Shown: piece after piece, positions 32,621 to 41,082 of the stretch
Numbering within the stretch: position 1 is the first letter of the stretch
Layout of the letters: each line of letters opens with the position of its first letter
IMG/VR virus record: IMGVR_UViG_3300011113_000581
Coordinates: 1 to 64,000 of that record
Origin: a virus
DNA: 64,000 bases
Strand: one strand, 5' to 3'
Notes under the pieces: generated by a model
The model's database searches: none
The model's input: only the letters and a program-made list of their open reading frames with translations
What the model was told of the DNA's origin: nothing
Made by a program: the position numbers and the translations under genes

Positions 32621-32866
32621 GTGCCATCCACCAAAAGCACACTTCAGAAAAATAAAAAAAAAATGCTGGAGTACAAAAAAACGTTGTGTTGCAAACGATG
32701 TGGAACAGATGATTATCGACTGTTAGATTTTCATCACGAAAGAGAAAAGGATAACAAAGTATCAGCTCTTTTACATGGAGGATACGCTTGGCAGCGCATC
32801 CAAAAAGAAATTGATAAATGTATTCCTTTATGTGCTAACTGTCATAGGCTTGAGCACTGGCAATGA
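32621..32866 (+). CDS. Small HNH endonuclease
   Basis: 81 aa: CCKRCGTDDYRLLDFHHERE, then EIDKCIPLCANCHRLEH, a compact HNH pattern (CxxC, FHH, CxxCH, H). Start appears to be GTG. Probably a mobile nuclease; it is followed at once by an endonuclease VII gene. Confidence 0.7.
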   Translation: MPSTKSTLQKNKKKMLEYKKTLCCKRCGTDDYRLLDFHHEREKDNKVSALLHGGYAWQRIQKEIDKCIPLCANCHRLEHWQ

Positions 32867-32895
32867 TAAAATATTCGTAGTTAAAATTTTTCGTA

Positions 32896-33351
32896 ATGTC
32901 AAAAAAAGTTTGCAGTGTCTGCAATGAACTAAAACTACTTGAAGATTTTTACAAAGAATCAAGGGTAAAAGATGGACGAGCAAGACGTTGCAAGCTTTGT
33001 CATACAAAAATAACAAATGAATATCGCAAAAAAAATCCTGAAATATATCGCAAAGCAAGTTTAAAGCATTGGCATGGTCTAAATCAAAAGGAAAAACAAG
33101 AAAAATGGATAAAACGTTATGGGTTATCAGCTAAAGAATATTACAAAATGCTTGAAAAACAAAAAGAAGTATGTAAAATATGCAACAAAAAATGTTCAAG
33201 TAAACAAACTTTATCCGTAGATCATTGCCACAAAACAGGAAAAGTAAGAGGGTTATTGTGTATAAAATGTAATACTTCTTTAGGAATGCTTAATGATGAT
33301 GTAAGTTTATTTTACTCAGCCATTAAGTATCTTAAGAGTTTCGAAGAGTAG
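32896..33351 (+). CDS. Recombination endonuclease VII family protein (copy 3)
   Basis: 151 aa, same layout as the copies at 20321 and 24033: CSVCNELKLLEDFYKES and CKLCHTK, a Lys-rich linker, CKICNKKC, then SVDHCHKTGKVRGLLCIKCN. It overlaps the Dps gene by 20 bases tail to tail. AT-rich. Confidence 0.88.
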   Translation: MSKKVCSVCNELKLLEDFYKESRVKDGRARRCKLCHTKITNEYRKKNPEIYRKASLKHWHGLNQKEKQEKWIKRYGLSAKEYYKMLEKQKEVCKICNKKCSSKQTLSVDHCHKTGKVRGLLCIKCNTSLGMLNDDVSLFYSAIKYLKSFEE

Positions 33352-33883
33352 CTTTAATCATCCATGCCGCTTTAAACGCTTCCCCACACAGCTCAGCCAT
33401 GTAATTCTGGATATCAATGGCACCTACCTTGGCAGCAATAGGCTCTAGTTTTTTAGTCTTCATGCCCAACTCCTCAAGATTTTTGTAGTACACACCTAGC
33501 ATCTCAGTTGCTTTATAGCTGGTGCAGTGCTTGAACTCTGGGCTTGCTTCCATCAAACCGTTGTGGCAGGAAGGGAGCAGATAGTCCATGCTGCGAATAA
33601 ATTCCCCAAGTTTATCAAACTGTTCGATGTGTGCTTCATATTGATCTTTTAAAAACTTGTGTACACCTAAAAAATTTGACCCTTCTATATTCAAATGAAT
33701 CAAATGACTTTGCACCTGGAGCTGGTGCACATAAGCCATCAGTGAAATCAACTGCTGAATAAAAGAACCAACGTCCCCACCCTTAGATTTGCCAGGTGCT
33801 TTGGGTTTTTCTTGTGCCTGAGGAACCGCTTGAAGGGGAGGGGTTTGTGGTTCTTGCACCAGTTGAGGACCGGGGGTATACAT
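33332..33883 (-). CDS. Dps-family ferritin-like protein
   Basis: 183 aa. After a Pro/Gln-rich N-terminal 40 residues, the helix pair with HLIHLNIEGSNFLGVHKFL matches the Dps ferroxidase region. H63, H75, D90 and E94 fall at the exact Dps spacing (12, 15, 4), so the inter-subunit iron site is predicted complete. Dps oligomers oxidise iron with peroxide and protect DNA. A phage copy could guard the genome or sequester iron; the disordered N-terminus may be a virion or DNA tether. Confidence 0.75.
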   Translation of the reverse strand: MYTPGPQLVQEPQTPPLQAVPQAQEKPKAPGKSKGGDVGSFIQQLISLMAYVHQLQVQSHLIHLNIEGSNFLGVHKFLKDQYEAHIEQFDKLGEFIRSMDYLLPSCHNGLMEASPEFKHCTSYKATEMLGVYYKNLEELGMKTKKLEPIAAKVGAIDIQNYMAELCGEAFKAAWMIKATLRNS

Positions 33884-33924
33884 AATCTTTAGTCGGTAGT
33901 TCCAGTTTATCAGCCGTTAACACC

Positions 33925-35244
33925 TCATCTTGATATTTCCTCCCAATCCATAGATGCAAGAACATCAGCACCAGCAGAAGCACTGCTGCACACCAAGGTT
34001 AATTCTGTAGGAGTACTGGTAAGACCATTACGTTCCAGCTGGAATGCAAACAATGCTTCTTTCAAGATATCAATAACGGTTGAGCCTTGGTTAGAGCCAA
34101 TAGCAAAACCACCAGCTAAAGAACGTCCTGTGCCAACAGCAAAGGATGTGCCAGTAATGTTGTATTCAACAGAAGAATTTGCAGAGGTGGTATCCCAAGA
34201 TCCGCCAGTGGTTGTACCACCAACAATTACTTTCCAGTTGTAGTTTGCATTATTTGTAATACCCAAAATTGACAAAGCAGTTAAAATAACAATCGCATCA
34301 AGACGAGTTGACTTAAGACGAATCGAGATAACAGGATAATCAGTTGACGCGTTTGTTAAATCACGCGGAGATGCAACCGGAGTTCCAACTGTTGACTGGG
34401 CACCACGCAATTCATATCCACCTTCCGACAATACGGTTGAGCAAACTTGCTTTAAGGTACTGCTACTTGCCGTAGTACCTACATTAGTAATTTCATAACG
34501 CAACGGCAAGGATGCCGTTGTAATGTAGGTGGATGTGATTAAGTTGGCATGGTGAAATGAATGGCAGTGAATAAACGCACCATTAATTACAAATCCTGCA
34601 CGCACAGTACCAAGGCCAAGCCATTCAATATCAAACCAAAGGATTTGAGCCTTAGTAATATCAAGCGTAAATCCTGATGGTCCACTGCCGTTTAATGTAT
34701 CAATATTCCAATTAGTTTGTAGTACTCGTGTTTCGGCAAGGCTTCCACTTACTGAACTACGCTCAACAAAAGCTGGGCCCGTAGTTCCACTGACCTCCAG
34801 GTACATACCATTAGCAGCGCCGTAGTAACCAACTCGCTGCCGCAGGTTGGCTTTTGCAGGATTCATTACAAAGGTTGACATAAACAACAAGGATTTTCCT
34901 GGTTGATATGAACAAACTTTGTTAGTTTCTCGGATGATTTCAGATCCAGATGTAGTTGTTACATTAAGATCAACCAGGCCTTGGTTTGCATTAAATGCGT
35001 ACGTAGCACCAGTGCCACTGGAAGTAGACCACAGACCATTATCGTTGTAACGATGGCTTGAATCAAATAAAGTTAAAGGTGCTGATACACGTGTCCTACC
35101 AAATGCATCACCCGCCATACCAGCAGGTTGACTATACACAGTATTACCGCTTGAAGTTGTTACCTCAAGCGGCCTTCCACTGCACGTTTGTACTTTAATT
35201 ACTTCATACAGATTGGTATCTGTCGGATCTCTATATAACGGCAT
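33925..35244 (-). CDS. Beta-rich virion structural protein
   Basis: 439 aa, Ser/Thr/Gly-rich, e.g. FGRTRVSAPLTLFDSSHRYN, then QGLVDLNVTTTSGSE and RQRVGYYGAANGMYLEV. This layout is one I recall from uncharacterised structural proteins of several phages. No enzyme motif. Tail or head decoration is possible. It is followed by Dps in the same direction, 41 bases apart. Confidence 0.65.
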   Translation of the reverse strand: MPLYRDPTDTNLYEVIKVQTCSGRPLEVTTSSGNTVYSQPAGMAGDAFGRTRVSAPLTLFDSSHRYNDNGLWSTSSGTGATYAFNANQGLVDLNVTTTSGSEIIRETNKVCSYQPGKSLLFMSTFVMNPAKANLRQRVGYYGAANGMYLEVSGTTGPAFVERSSVSGSLAETRVLQTNWNIDTLNGSGPSGFTLDITKAQILWFDIEWLGLGTVRAGFVINGAFIHCHSFHHANLITSTYITTASLPLRYEITNVGTTASSSTLKQVCSTVLSEGGYELRGAQSTVGTPVASPRDLTNASTDYPVISIRLKSTRLDAIVILTALSILGITNNANYNWKVIVGGTTTGGSWDTTSANSSVEYNITGTSFAVGTGRSLAGGFAIGSNQGSTVIDILKEALFAFQLERNGLTSTPTELTLVCSSASAGADVLASMDWEEISR

Positions 35245-35264
35245 GTAACTAAGTCAAGTTACAT

Positions 35265-35456
35265 TCATTCTATTTCAACTAAATAACCAAAGTCTCTTGG
35301 TTCAGTCACAGCTACATTTTTTGTACCGCATACATCACACGTATTCATGTGATAAGTAGCACAATGTGTTTTGGGAAATAACCCTCCAGGTTGGTACCAC
35401 TTACCATACTTAACACCACAGTCGTTGCAGACCCAGTCAACTTGTTTACTTTTCAT
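35265..35456 (-). CDS. Small zinc-ribbon protein
   Basis: 63 aa with CNDCG near the N-terminus and CDVCG in the second half, plus a CATYH between them: a four-Cys zinc ribbon. Regulatory or structural role unknown. It overlaps the next upstream gene by about ten bases. Confidence 0.65.
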   Translation of the reverse strand: MKSKQVDWVCNDCGVKYGKWYQPGGLFPKTHCATYHMNTCDVCGTKNVAVTEPRDFGYLVEIE

Positions 35457-35802
35457 TAAGCTTAAACCGAAGAGTTGTTTTAAGGTTGTTGTAAAAATTT
35501 TCTTTGCTTTTGTAAAACTGACGTTGTTCTTCTAGTGATTCAATAAGTGCTTTAGCAATTTCTTCTTCAGTAAACATGTCTTCTGCAATAGCAAGCGTGT
35601 CACAAAAGCCATCCATCATTTGCTTGTAGCCAGTTGCTTTAAGATCCATTGATGTTAACTCTTGAATAGTTTGCATAACATTAGTTGTATCATGCATGTG
35701 TTCACGTAGATGTTTAGCATCCCCTGGAGCAGCCGTCGCAGGATTCCCCAATCGTTTTGTTGCGTTGTACTCTTGGATTAAATCCGAGTCTTTGAGTTTC
35801 AT
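35446..35802 (-). CDS. Hypothetical helical protein
   Basis: 118 aa (MKLKDSDLIQEYNATKRLGN...), helical and acidic. The start is preceded by GAGG nine bases upstream. It overlaps the upstream gene by 89 bases in another frame. No family recognised. Confidence 0.55.
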   Translation of the reverse strand: MKLKDSDLIQEYNATKRLGNPATAAPGDAKHLREHMHDTTNVMQTIQELTSMDLKATGYKQMMDGFCDTLAIAEDMFTEEEIAKALIESLEEQRQFYKSKENFYNNLKTTLRFKLNEK

Positions 35803-35956
35803 TAATAAAATCCTCAATACATTTGTGGTATCCCTGAAGGAATTCTTCAGGATAAGGAACTTCGTCGTCAGGCGGATACCCTACGTACGAAAGAAAGTTA
35901 AGATCAAGAGTTTGTGTGATTCTTTTTAATACTTGTTCAGTAGTAAGTTCATTCAT
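35714..35956 (-). CDS. Hypothetical protein
   Basis: 80 aa, acidic N-terminal part (EQVLKRITQTLDLNFLSYVG then PPDDEVPYPEEF). The last 30 residues overlap the downstream gene; their Cys-rich tail may be a by-product of that overlap. Function unknown. Confidence 0.5.
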   Translation of the reverse strand: MNELTTEQVLKRITQTLDLNFLSYVGYPPDDEVPYPEEFLQGYHKCIEDFINETQRLGFNPRVQRNKTIGESCDGCSRGC

Positions 35957-35973
35957 AAGCCTGGTTCAAACTA

Positions 35974-35993
35974 GGCCCACCTTACGATGGGCC
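35974..35993 (-). other. Stem-loop in spacer
   Basis: GGCCCA/TGGGCC with an 8-nt loop between two leftward small genes. No U-run, so a processing or stabilising hairpin rather than a terminator. Confidence 0.5.
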
Positions 35994-36002
35994 ATTAATT
36001 TG

Positions 36003-36263
36003 TCAAGTAGTAATTGTTTCTTTTAATGATTGTTCATAAGCATCTACGGCAGCTTTAAATTCAAAGTACTGATCGCGCATAGCGGGACCAGCTTCTTGTA
36101 TACAAAAGTCTTGCCAGAGCCCAGTGTATAAGCTGTGCATTGGATGGCTTTTGTTTTGCCGTCCAGAACAATTGTACATGTGCTCGAGGAAATCAGATCG
36201 TTGTTGTTCTTTTTCAACGCTCCAATTGTCGAGGATTACTTGATAGTCAAATGAGTTAGACAT
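36003..36263 (-). CDS. Hypothetical protein
   Basis: 86 aa, acidic with His/Cys (EHMYNCSGRQNKSHPMHSLY). It starts in the stop codon region of the upstream gene (one-base overlap). No motif recognised. Confidence 0.55.
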   Translation of the reverse strand: MSNSFDYQVILDNWSVEKEQQRSDFLEHMYNCSGRQNKSHPMHSLYTGLWQDFCIQEAGPAMRDQYFEFKAAVDAYEQSLKETITT

Positions 36264-36451
36264 TAGCGCTCTTGAGTTTGCATACGGTAAATCTCTTGAA
36301 CTTCTGGACGTGCATCTCGGATGGCATCATGAATGTCATCTTCTACCATCTGAATGAATTGTTCCTTGGTACGCCCTTTAAAAGCGTCCCATTCAATCTC
36401 CAGATCAATAGTGAGCCTTAGATCCAAAAGGTTCTTAACAGGTGCTTCCAT
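36263..36451 (-). CDS. Hypothetical protein
   Basis: 62 aa, acidic and helical (TKEQFIQMVEDDIHDAIRDA). Coupled to the gene downstream. No motif recognised. Confidence 0.55.
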   Translation of the reverse strand: MEAPVKNLLDLRLTIDLEIEWDAFKGRTKEQFIQMVEDDIHDAIRDARPEVQEIYRMQTQER

Positions 36452-36482
36452 TTCTAGAAGTGAGGTACCTGATTAGGCTACA

Positions 36483-36746
36483 TCATTTTTCTAGTAAACG
36501 CTCAAGTGAGTGCATTTGATTTTGCTGGTAGTACCCAAGTCGTTCTTGGATTATGTGTGTGTAATTGATGGCTGCATCAACCATTTCTGTTGCATCCATA
36601 GAAGCAGCAAGGTTTTCATTGGCTAACATTGCAGCAGTTAATACTGTTGTTTGCCATTCCAACTTACTTCCAATTAGTGCGGGTAAAGGAGTACCACCTT
36701 GCGTAAACGATTCAATTAATCGCATTAATCCATCGTCCGTAGCCAT
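36483..36746 (-). CDS. Hypothetical protein
   Basis: 87 aa, helical and Met-rich (MATDDGLMRLIESFTQGGTP...). No membrane segment or motif. Part of the leftward small-gene run. Confidence 0.55.
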   Translation of the reverse strand: MATDDGLMRLIESFTQGGTPLPALIGSKLEWQTTVLTAAMLANENLAASMDATEMVDAAINYTHIIQERLGYYQQNQMHSLERLLEK

Positions 36747-36779
36747 GGTACTCCTTACTTTTTCTTTAGTTTACCGCGA

Positions 36780-37001
36780 TCAGTTTTTACCTTTCATCAA
36801 GTAATACCAATAAGCATTTCTTGAATTTTGGTGGAACCGTTTGCCGCTAAGCAACTTAAGCTTTCGTTCTTCCAGCTCTTGTGCTTTTGATTCGTTATAC
36901 GGAAGTGTATCTCCGTTATCACAAAGCATTGCCAACTCCAAATCAACCATCTCAATCTGAAGCTGGAAGTCATCTACTGCTTGCTCATGACAGCGACACA
37001 T
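36780..37001 (-). CDS. Hypothetical protein
   Basis: 73 aa from the ATG giving MCRCHEQAVDDFQLQIEMVD; a GAGG lies upstream. The open frame extends 64 codons further but that part overlaps the Gp157-like gene. Predicted coiled coil then a basic Tyr/Trp tail. Confidence 0.5.
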   Translation of the reverse strand: MCRCHEQAVDDFQLQIEMVDLELAMLCDNGDTLPYNESKAQELEERKLKLLSGKRFHQNSRNAYWYYLMKGKN

Positions 37002-37020
37002 GATGTGCGCATCCTCAAGA

Positions 37021-37749
37021 TCAGTCGGTGGCGTCAGATTCTGATAAAAGCTCTTTTGGATATTCGGATGAAAGATCGTCCATTCCCTTGGTGTGGACAA
37101 TTCGATTTCGTTTGATGTTGTAGTCCTGGTAGATTTTGACGCCTTGGGGGAGGTTGATTCCTTCTTGGTAAGCACAGCAGAGTTTGTCGACATTTAAAAT
37201 AATTTCGGTTTTTGTGACAGGTTTAATAGTTTGTTCAACCATCTCCCCTTCCATAGAAGTTACCACAACTTCTTTCGTAGTTCTGATCGTTTGTTTTAAA
37301 CAGTACTTAACCTGGTCCTGCTCGTCCCACTCCTCTACAGGAATGGACAGTTCAACGGTCAGCTCTTTCTTTTTACTTAACACAAACTCATAGTTTTTTC
37401 CAACAATACGATTTGAATCTAGTGGTGCAGAACGACGTAACCAGTTAATCAAACCTTTGATTTGATTGACTTGAGACTCGTGATGTTTACGAGCAGCCAT
37501 TAAAAGATCTTGCTCTTTCTTGGCACGCTCTACTGCATCCTCGTGGTGCGCCCATGCATAGTACAGTCGATCTATTTTTTCAGATCGAAGATTCCTGCAT
37601 TGCTCAAGCTCAGCCTGCACCAACTCCTGGGACTCAAGAGATAGCAAAGGAGCAGAGCGTTCCAGGGTAACATGATGCTCGTACAGTTTTAATATGGATA
37701 GTTCATTTAGTTTAGTTTGTGTAACTTGTTTTTGTTGAGTTAAGTTCAT
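37021..37749 (-). CDS. Siphovirus Gp157-like protein
   Basis: 242 aa. A long coiled coil including RAKKEQDLLMAARKHHESQV, then IKGLINWLRRSAPL, followed by a beta-strand block NYEFVLSKKKELTVELS. This helix-then-KNYEF-type layout is that of the Gp157 family, reported to affect phage resistance or replication; the match is by pattern only. The C-terminal part holds the VTKTEIILNV strand and ends acidic. Confidence 0.5.
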   Translation of the reverse strand: MNLTQQKQVTQTKLNELSILKLYEHHVTLERSAPLLSLESQELVQAELEQCRNLRSEKIDRLYYAWAHHEDAVERAKKEQDLLMAARKHHESQVNQIKGLINWLRRSAPLDSNRIVGKNYEFVLSKKKELTVELSIPVEEWDEQDQVKYCLKQTIRTTKEVVVTSMEGEMVEQTIKPVTKTEIILNVDKLCCAYQEGINLPQGVKIYQDYNIKRNRIVHTKGMDDLSSEYPKELLSESDATD

Positions 37750-37753
37750 TGAT

Positions 37754-37867
37754 TTAAGCAAAATGATTTGTAAGTTTGTTCATTACATAGGCCAGCATTG
37801 CTCCGCATGCTGCCCAAAGAATGTCCTTGAGAACAGGAATAACAATACCAAGAAGCGTTTCAAACAT
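37754..37867 (-). CDS. Tiny membrane protein
   Basis: 37 aa, mostly one hydrophobic helix (LLGIVIPVLKDILWAACGAM, then LAYVMNKL). It lies between the second pseudoknot-type leader element and the Gp157-like gene. Holin-like or membrane anchor; not in any family I recognise. Confidence 0.5.
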   Translation of the reverse strand: MFETLLGIVIPVLKDILWAACGAMLAYVMNKLTNHFA

Positions 37868-37890
37868 TAATCTGTGTTGTGTTAGTTGGA

Positions 37891-37920
37891 TAGGCAGTTT
37901 AACGTCATACCCAGGACGTT
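37891..37920 (-). promoter_or_regulatory. Pseudoknot-type leader element, copy 1
   Basis: On the minus strand AACGTC-CTGGGTAT-GACGTT-AAAC-TGCCTA. The outer stem is AACGTC/GACGTT; loop TGGGTA can pair with downstream TGCCTA (with two G-T pairs). It begins three bases after the upstream stop and ends 24 bases before the next ATG. Confidence 0.7.
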
Positions 37921-37923
37921 AGC

Positions 37924-38217
37924 TTACTCTTTAATTTGCTTAGCTTCTTCTTCCATAGTTTCTTCAAAAGTATATCGACGCCGTTTAATAGCGTCAGGGT
38001 TCTTTTCTTTTTGAATTACACGTGCATCTTCTGATGCAGCATACAACACCTCCTGGAAAGAATCCCAAACAAACTTAGGATCTTTTAAGTATCCAGTAAA
38101 TCCAAAAGCATCTAATGTAATAACATGTTGTTTAAGTAGTTCACAAAGCAAATCAGATTTACTTTGAACCAAATGCTTAAACTGTTCTTCGGGTAAATCG
38201 TAAGTATCAAGATTCAT
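37924..38217 (-). CDS. Hypothetical protein
   Basis: 97 aa (MNLDTYDLPEEQFKHLVQSK...), helical with a charged C-terminus (RRRYTFEETMEEEAKQIKE). The ATG lies inside the last codons of the upstream gene. No motif. Confidence 0.55.
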   Translation of the reverse strand: MNLDTYDLPEEQFKHLVQSKSDLLCELLKQHVITLDAFGFTGYLKDPKFVWDSFQEVLYAASEDARVIQKEKNPDAIKRRRYTFEETMEEEAKQIKE

Positions 38218-38464
38218 AACTAAAATCCTCATCAGGAAAAGCTTTTTCAATAGCAGCAGTTAATGCATCTATCATGAATTGTTTTTGCAATTGTTCTCCA
38301 AGGTTTGTCCACCACTGAAGGTCTGCATCTGTTTCATCCCATTCAATTTGAATAGTACCAGATCCATCTTCTTCAGAAGTGTATTTAATATTGAGTTTAA
38401 AAATAGAGTTTGAATCTACGGTTGAGGCACAAAGTTCTGCTCTGTATTCTTTTTGGTTTTCCAT
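38207..38464 (-). CDS. Hypothetical acidic protein
   Basis: 85 aa with a beta-strand pattern (SIFKLNIKYTSEEDGSGTIQ) then an amphipathic helix ending DEDFSYES. Overlaps the upstream gene by 49 bases and the downstream gene by 11. Confidence 0.55.
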   Translation of the reverse strand: MENQKEYRAELCASTVDSNSIFKLNIKYTSEEDGSGTIQIEWDETDADLQWWTNLGEQLQKQFMIDALTAAIEKAFPDEDFSYES

Positions 38465-39402
38465 GCATTAGATAGTTGAGGTAAGGCTGTCCCTGGGAAA
38501 GGAACAAAGCCATTGTCTAACATGTTATCAAAAAGATCCCATGCATTGTGTTGCGTAAATACTTCTTTAGGTTTGTAGGTTTTCCATGCAGGCAACGGAG
38601 CCATAGAACCATGTTTGGTATACAGAACAAGGAATCGACCTTTATCTGATTTACCTTCTGGTGGTGCGTACCACCAAGCCGTAGCATCTCTTGGTGCTTG
38701 ACCACGGCAATTGTTACGTACCTCAGTCCTTTTAACAAGAAGCTGACGATAACGTTTCATCCAAGTTAAGTGAATACACCAAGGTTGATACCCTTCAATC
38801 TCAGCCTGGAACTCAGACAAATTATTTAGTTGTCTTTGGAAAGAACCGCAAGAGCAGTATGGTGTTTTCTGAAGTTCTTTATTGCAATTAACTTCATTGC
38901 TTTCATTATCCTCACTTGGATCCAAATAGCTTTCATTAATGATGTGGAAACCGTCAGGGGCAACCAAATGTCCCAGGTCAGCCTGATCACTCTGTAAAAG
39001 TGTCTCAAGTTTAATCCGATCCGATATGTGAATAAATTTATCTGCCCACGAACGCTGAGCTTGCGCCGCAAACGAGAGGTGCCCAAGTGCGTGGCTGTAG
39101 TGCCAACCCTTGAACATGATGTATGCATTGTTATGCCAAATGGATGGACCACGGTAGTTAGGACCTAGGTAAGAGAAAAAGTCTTTAAGGCGAAAAGTAA
39201 ATTGCTGGTATGCAGCCTTGACTAAGTTCCTGTCATAAGTTTGCTCAGTACCATCGTTACGCACCACGATAACAGAATCATCTCGCAAATAAATTGCGGA
39301 GATTTCCGTGTCATCAAATTCCGGAAACGCACGTCTGATGTTACTCCGTGTGTAAATAATTTGTTGAGCCTGGTTAAGTTCTTTGATGAGTTTAGTGGTC
39401 AT
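38416..39402 (-). CDS. SWIM zinc-finger-like protein
   Basis: 328 aa. The segment YCSCGSFQ ... PWCIHLTWM fits a SWIM-type C-x-C ... C-x-H zinc finger. The N-terminal part is mixed alpha/beta with EQTYDRNLVKAAY. SWIM fingers bind DNA or protein. An upstream in-frame ATG is inside the preceding hairpin and is less likely than MTTKLIKEL, whose leader is A/C-rich. Function otherwise unknown. Confidence 0.6.
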   Translation of the reverse strand: MTTKLIKELNQAQQIIYTRSNIRRAFPEFDDTEISAIYLRDDSVIVVRNDGTEQTYDRNLVKAAYQQFTFRLKDFFSYLGPNYRGPSIWHNNAYIMFKGWHYSHALGHLSFAAQAQRSWADKFIHISDRIKLETLLQSDQADLGHLVAPDGFHIINESYLDPSEDNESNEVNCNKELQKTPYCSCGSFQRQLNNLSEFQAEIEGYQPWCIHLTWMKRYRQLLVKRTEVRNNCRGQAPRDATAWWYAPPEGKSDKGRFLVLYTKHGSMAPLPAWKTYKPKEVFTQHNAWDLFDNMLDNGFVPFPGTALPQLSNAWKTKKNTEQNFVPQP

Positions 39403-39437
39403 AATTGAATTGAGTTTGTGTTGATTTCCTGACATGC

Positions 39438-39608
39438 TCAGGATTTGGATTTAAATTTTTCAGCCTGGTACACACCGGTAGTAATTTTGTATGTACCAAA
39501 GACTGCTGTTGCAAGGGCGATGGGCGTGCCAATCATAGCAGCAATTCCACCTGCAATCAAACCAGTTGCAACTCCTGTAACAAACGCAACTTTTTCTTCA
39601 TGTTTCAT
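39438..39608 (-). CDS. Small membrane protein
   Basis: 56 aa with a Gly/Ala-rich hydrophobic span (VTGVATGLIAGGIAAMIG, then TPIALATAVFG). Could be a two-helix hairpin membrane protein. No family recognised. Confidence 0.55.
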   Translation of the reverse strand: MKHEEKVAFVTGVATGLIAGGIAAMIGTPIALATAVFGTYKITTGVYQAEKFKSKS

Positions 39609-39651
39609 TTGATTATTGTGAGTAGAATTAATTATCTTCAAATAAAAACTT

Positions 39652-39906
39652 ATGGAAGAAACTTACATTCCACTGCATAAGTTTGAAATAGATCCTTCAA
39701 TGGATGATTTGTTTTGGGAAGAAAAAATTAAACGTACAATTCAAGAGTGTAATTCGGTTAGTACTTTAAAAGAAATGGCAACCCTCTTGGCGAGGATTGC
39801 CACGCAACGTCAAGGTGTAATTCGTGGGTTAATCAAAGACATTCACGTTTTTAACAATATGTTAATTGATGTAAATGAAATTGCTAACCCAGAAATTAAA
39901 CCTTAG
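39652..39906 (+). CDS. Hypothetical protein, lone plus-strand gene
   Basis: 84 aa, helical (TLKEMATLLARIATQRQGVI). It is the only rightward gene between 33.4 and 57.6 kb and overlaps the DUF5895-like gene by four bases tail to tail. Codon use agrees with a real gene, but there is no motif. Confidence 0.5.
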   Translation: MEETYIPLHKFEIDPSMDDLFWEEKIKRTIQECNSVSTLKEMATLLARIATQRQGVIRGLIKDIHVFNNMLIDVNEIANPEIKP

Positions 39907-41030
39907 AAACTGTAGTTTTCACCAGTATCAGGATCTTGTGCAGATGCAAGAGCTTTCACTTCGACATCTACATCTGCAGTTCTAGACACCGGAAGAATTT
40001 GTACACCTTCTTTGATTCCGTAAGCACCACCAAGACGTTGTGCATCTTGATATGCATGTTGGTTAATGTAGTCTACAAATATTTCTTGGCATTTCCAAGT
40101 TGATTCACGATCTTCATCAGGAATTGAAAGACGATTCAGTGATTCAATTGCATTTTCTTGAGAACTGTAATCAGGAATTTCAAAAGATTCGATAGCGCAG
40201 ATTTCAACATTATTAGCACCGCGCATTTCATTAGCAAGTACAGGTATAAACACCGTAGTAGCATAAAACTTTTCGTTAAATGCTAAAGGTACTTCAGCTC
40301 CTAACGCTTTACTTAAACACTTAGACATTTCTTTTTCATACAACTTAATTTTATCTGCTGCATCAGTACCATTCAAACCTTTGAGTGTTAGTACAATTGG
40401 AATCTTGTGCGCACGTTTGTTGTCCTGGGTCAGGATATAAACTAGATATTTAGTACGAACACTATACTTACGGCGGTACATTTCACCTTTGCTGTTAGCA
40501 AGATCAGATGCAACTTTATCTGCATCCCAAAGTTTTTTGATTTCAGGATCATCAAATGAACCAATTGTCTGTTTCATCCCTGTGGTTTCTTCTACCATCA
40601 AAGGAGAACGTAACAAAATTTGCATGCGTGGCTCAGTAAAATTCAAGCCTTCTTCAACAGAAGTATTAGGTGCTATACCAAAGGTTTGTTTGTAATTCCA
40701 GATAACTGAATCTTTAGCAAATTGATCTTCTGTTGCAGTCCATCCGCATGTATCTAAATCAATTTTGCGGACAAACCATCCACGTACTTTAGATTTGTTT
40801 AAAGGTTGAATTGTAACAATACCTTGATAGCCAGTAATAAACTCTTTAGATTGAAAAAGTTTAAAGGAATCAAGCCCTCTAGTTGCAATCGCAGATGTTT
40901 CCTTAGTAGCAAGTGCAGATGTTTTCTTAGTAGTCATAACTTTAGTCGGAAGTTTTTCAGAAATAGTTTCTTTGGTAGGCTCTTCAGTTGGATCAGGTTT
41001 TTTTAGTAGATCAAGGACTGATTCAGTCAT
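39903..41030 (-). CDS. DUF5895-like protein
   Basis: 375 aa. A Thr/Lys-rich, probably disordered N-terminal 50 residues precede a domain with KVRGWFVRKIDLDTCGWTAT and a conserved-looking KYSVRTKYLVYILTQ strand. The pattern reminds me of DUF5895 of cyanobacteria, not characterised. Neighbours are SSB and DNA polymerase, so a replication link is possible. Leader carries pseudoknot element copy 2 on its downstream side. Confidence 0.5.
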   Translation of the reverse strand: MTESVLDLLKKPDPTEEPTKETISEKLPTKVMTTKKTSALATKETSAIATRGLDSFKLFQSKEFITGYQGIVTIQPLNKSKVRGWFVRKIDLDTCGWTATEDQFAKDSVIWNYKQTFGIAPNTSVEEGLNFTEPRMQILLRSPLMVEETTGMKQTIGSFDDPEIKKLWDADKVASDLANSKGEMYRRKYSVRTKYLVYILTQDNKRAHKIPIVLTLKGLNGTDAADKIKLYEKEMSKCLSKALGAEVPLAFNEKFYATTVFIPVLANEMRGANNVEICAIESFEIPDYSSQENAIESLNRLSIPDEDRESTWKCQEIFVDYINQHAYQDAQRLGGAYGIKEGVQILPVSRTADVDVEVKALASAQDPDTGENYSF

Positions 41031-41050
41031 TGTGTTGTTGAGTTGGTGAG

Positions 41051-41080
41051 TGGGCAGTTTAACGTCGTACCTAGGACGTG
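41051..41080 (-). promoter_or_regulatory. Pseudoknot-type leader element, copy 2
   Basis: Minus strand ACGTC-CTAGGTAC-GACGT-TAAAC-TGCCCA. Loop TAGGTA can pair with TGCCCA except at one position. It starts just after the stop of the 89-aa gene and precedes the 375-aa gene. Confidence 0.65.
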
Positions 41081-41082
41081 CC

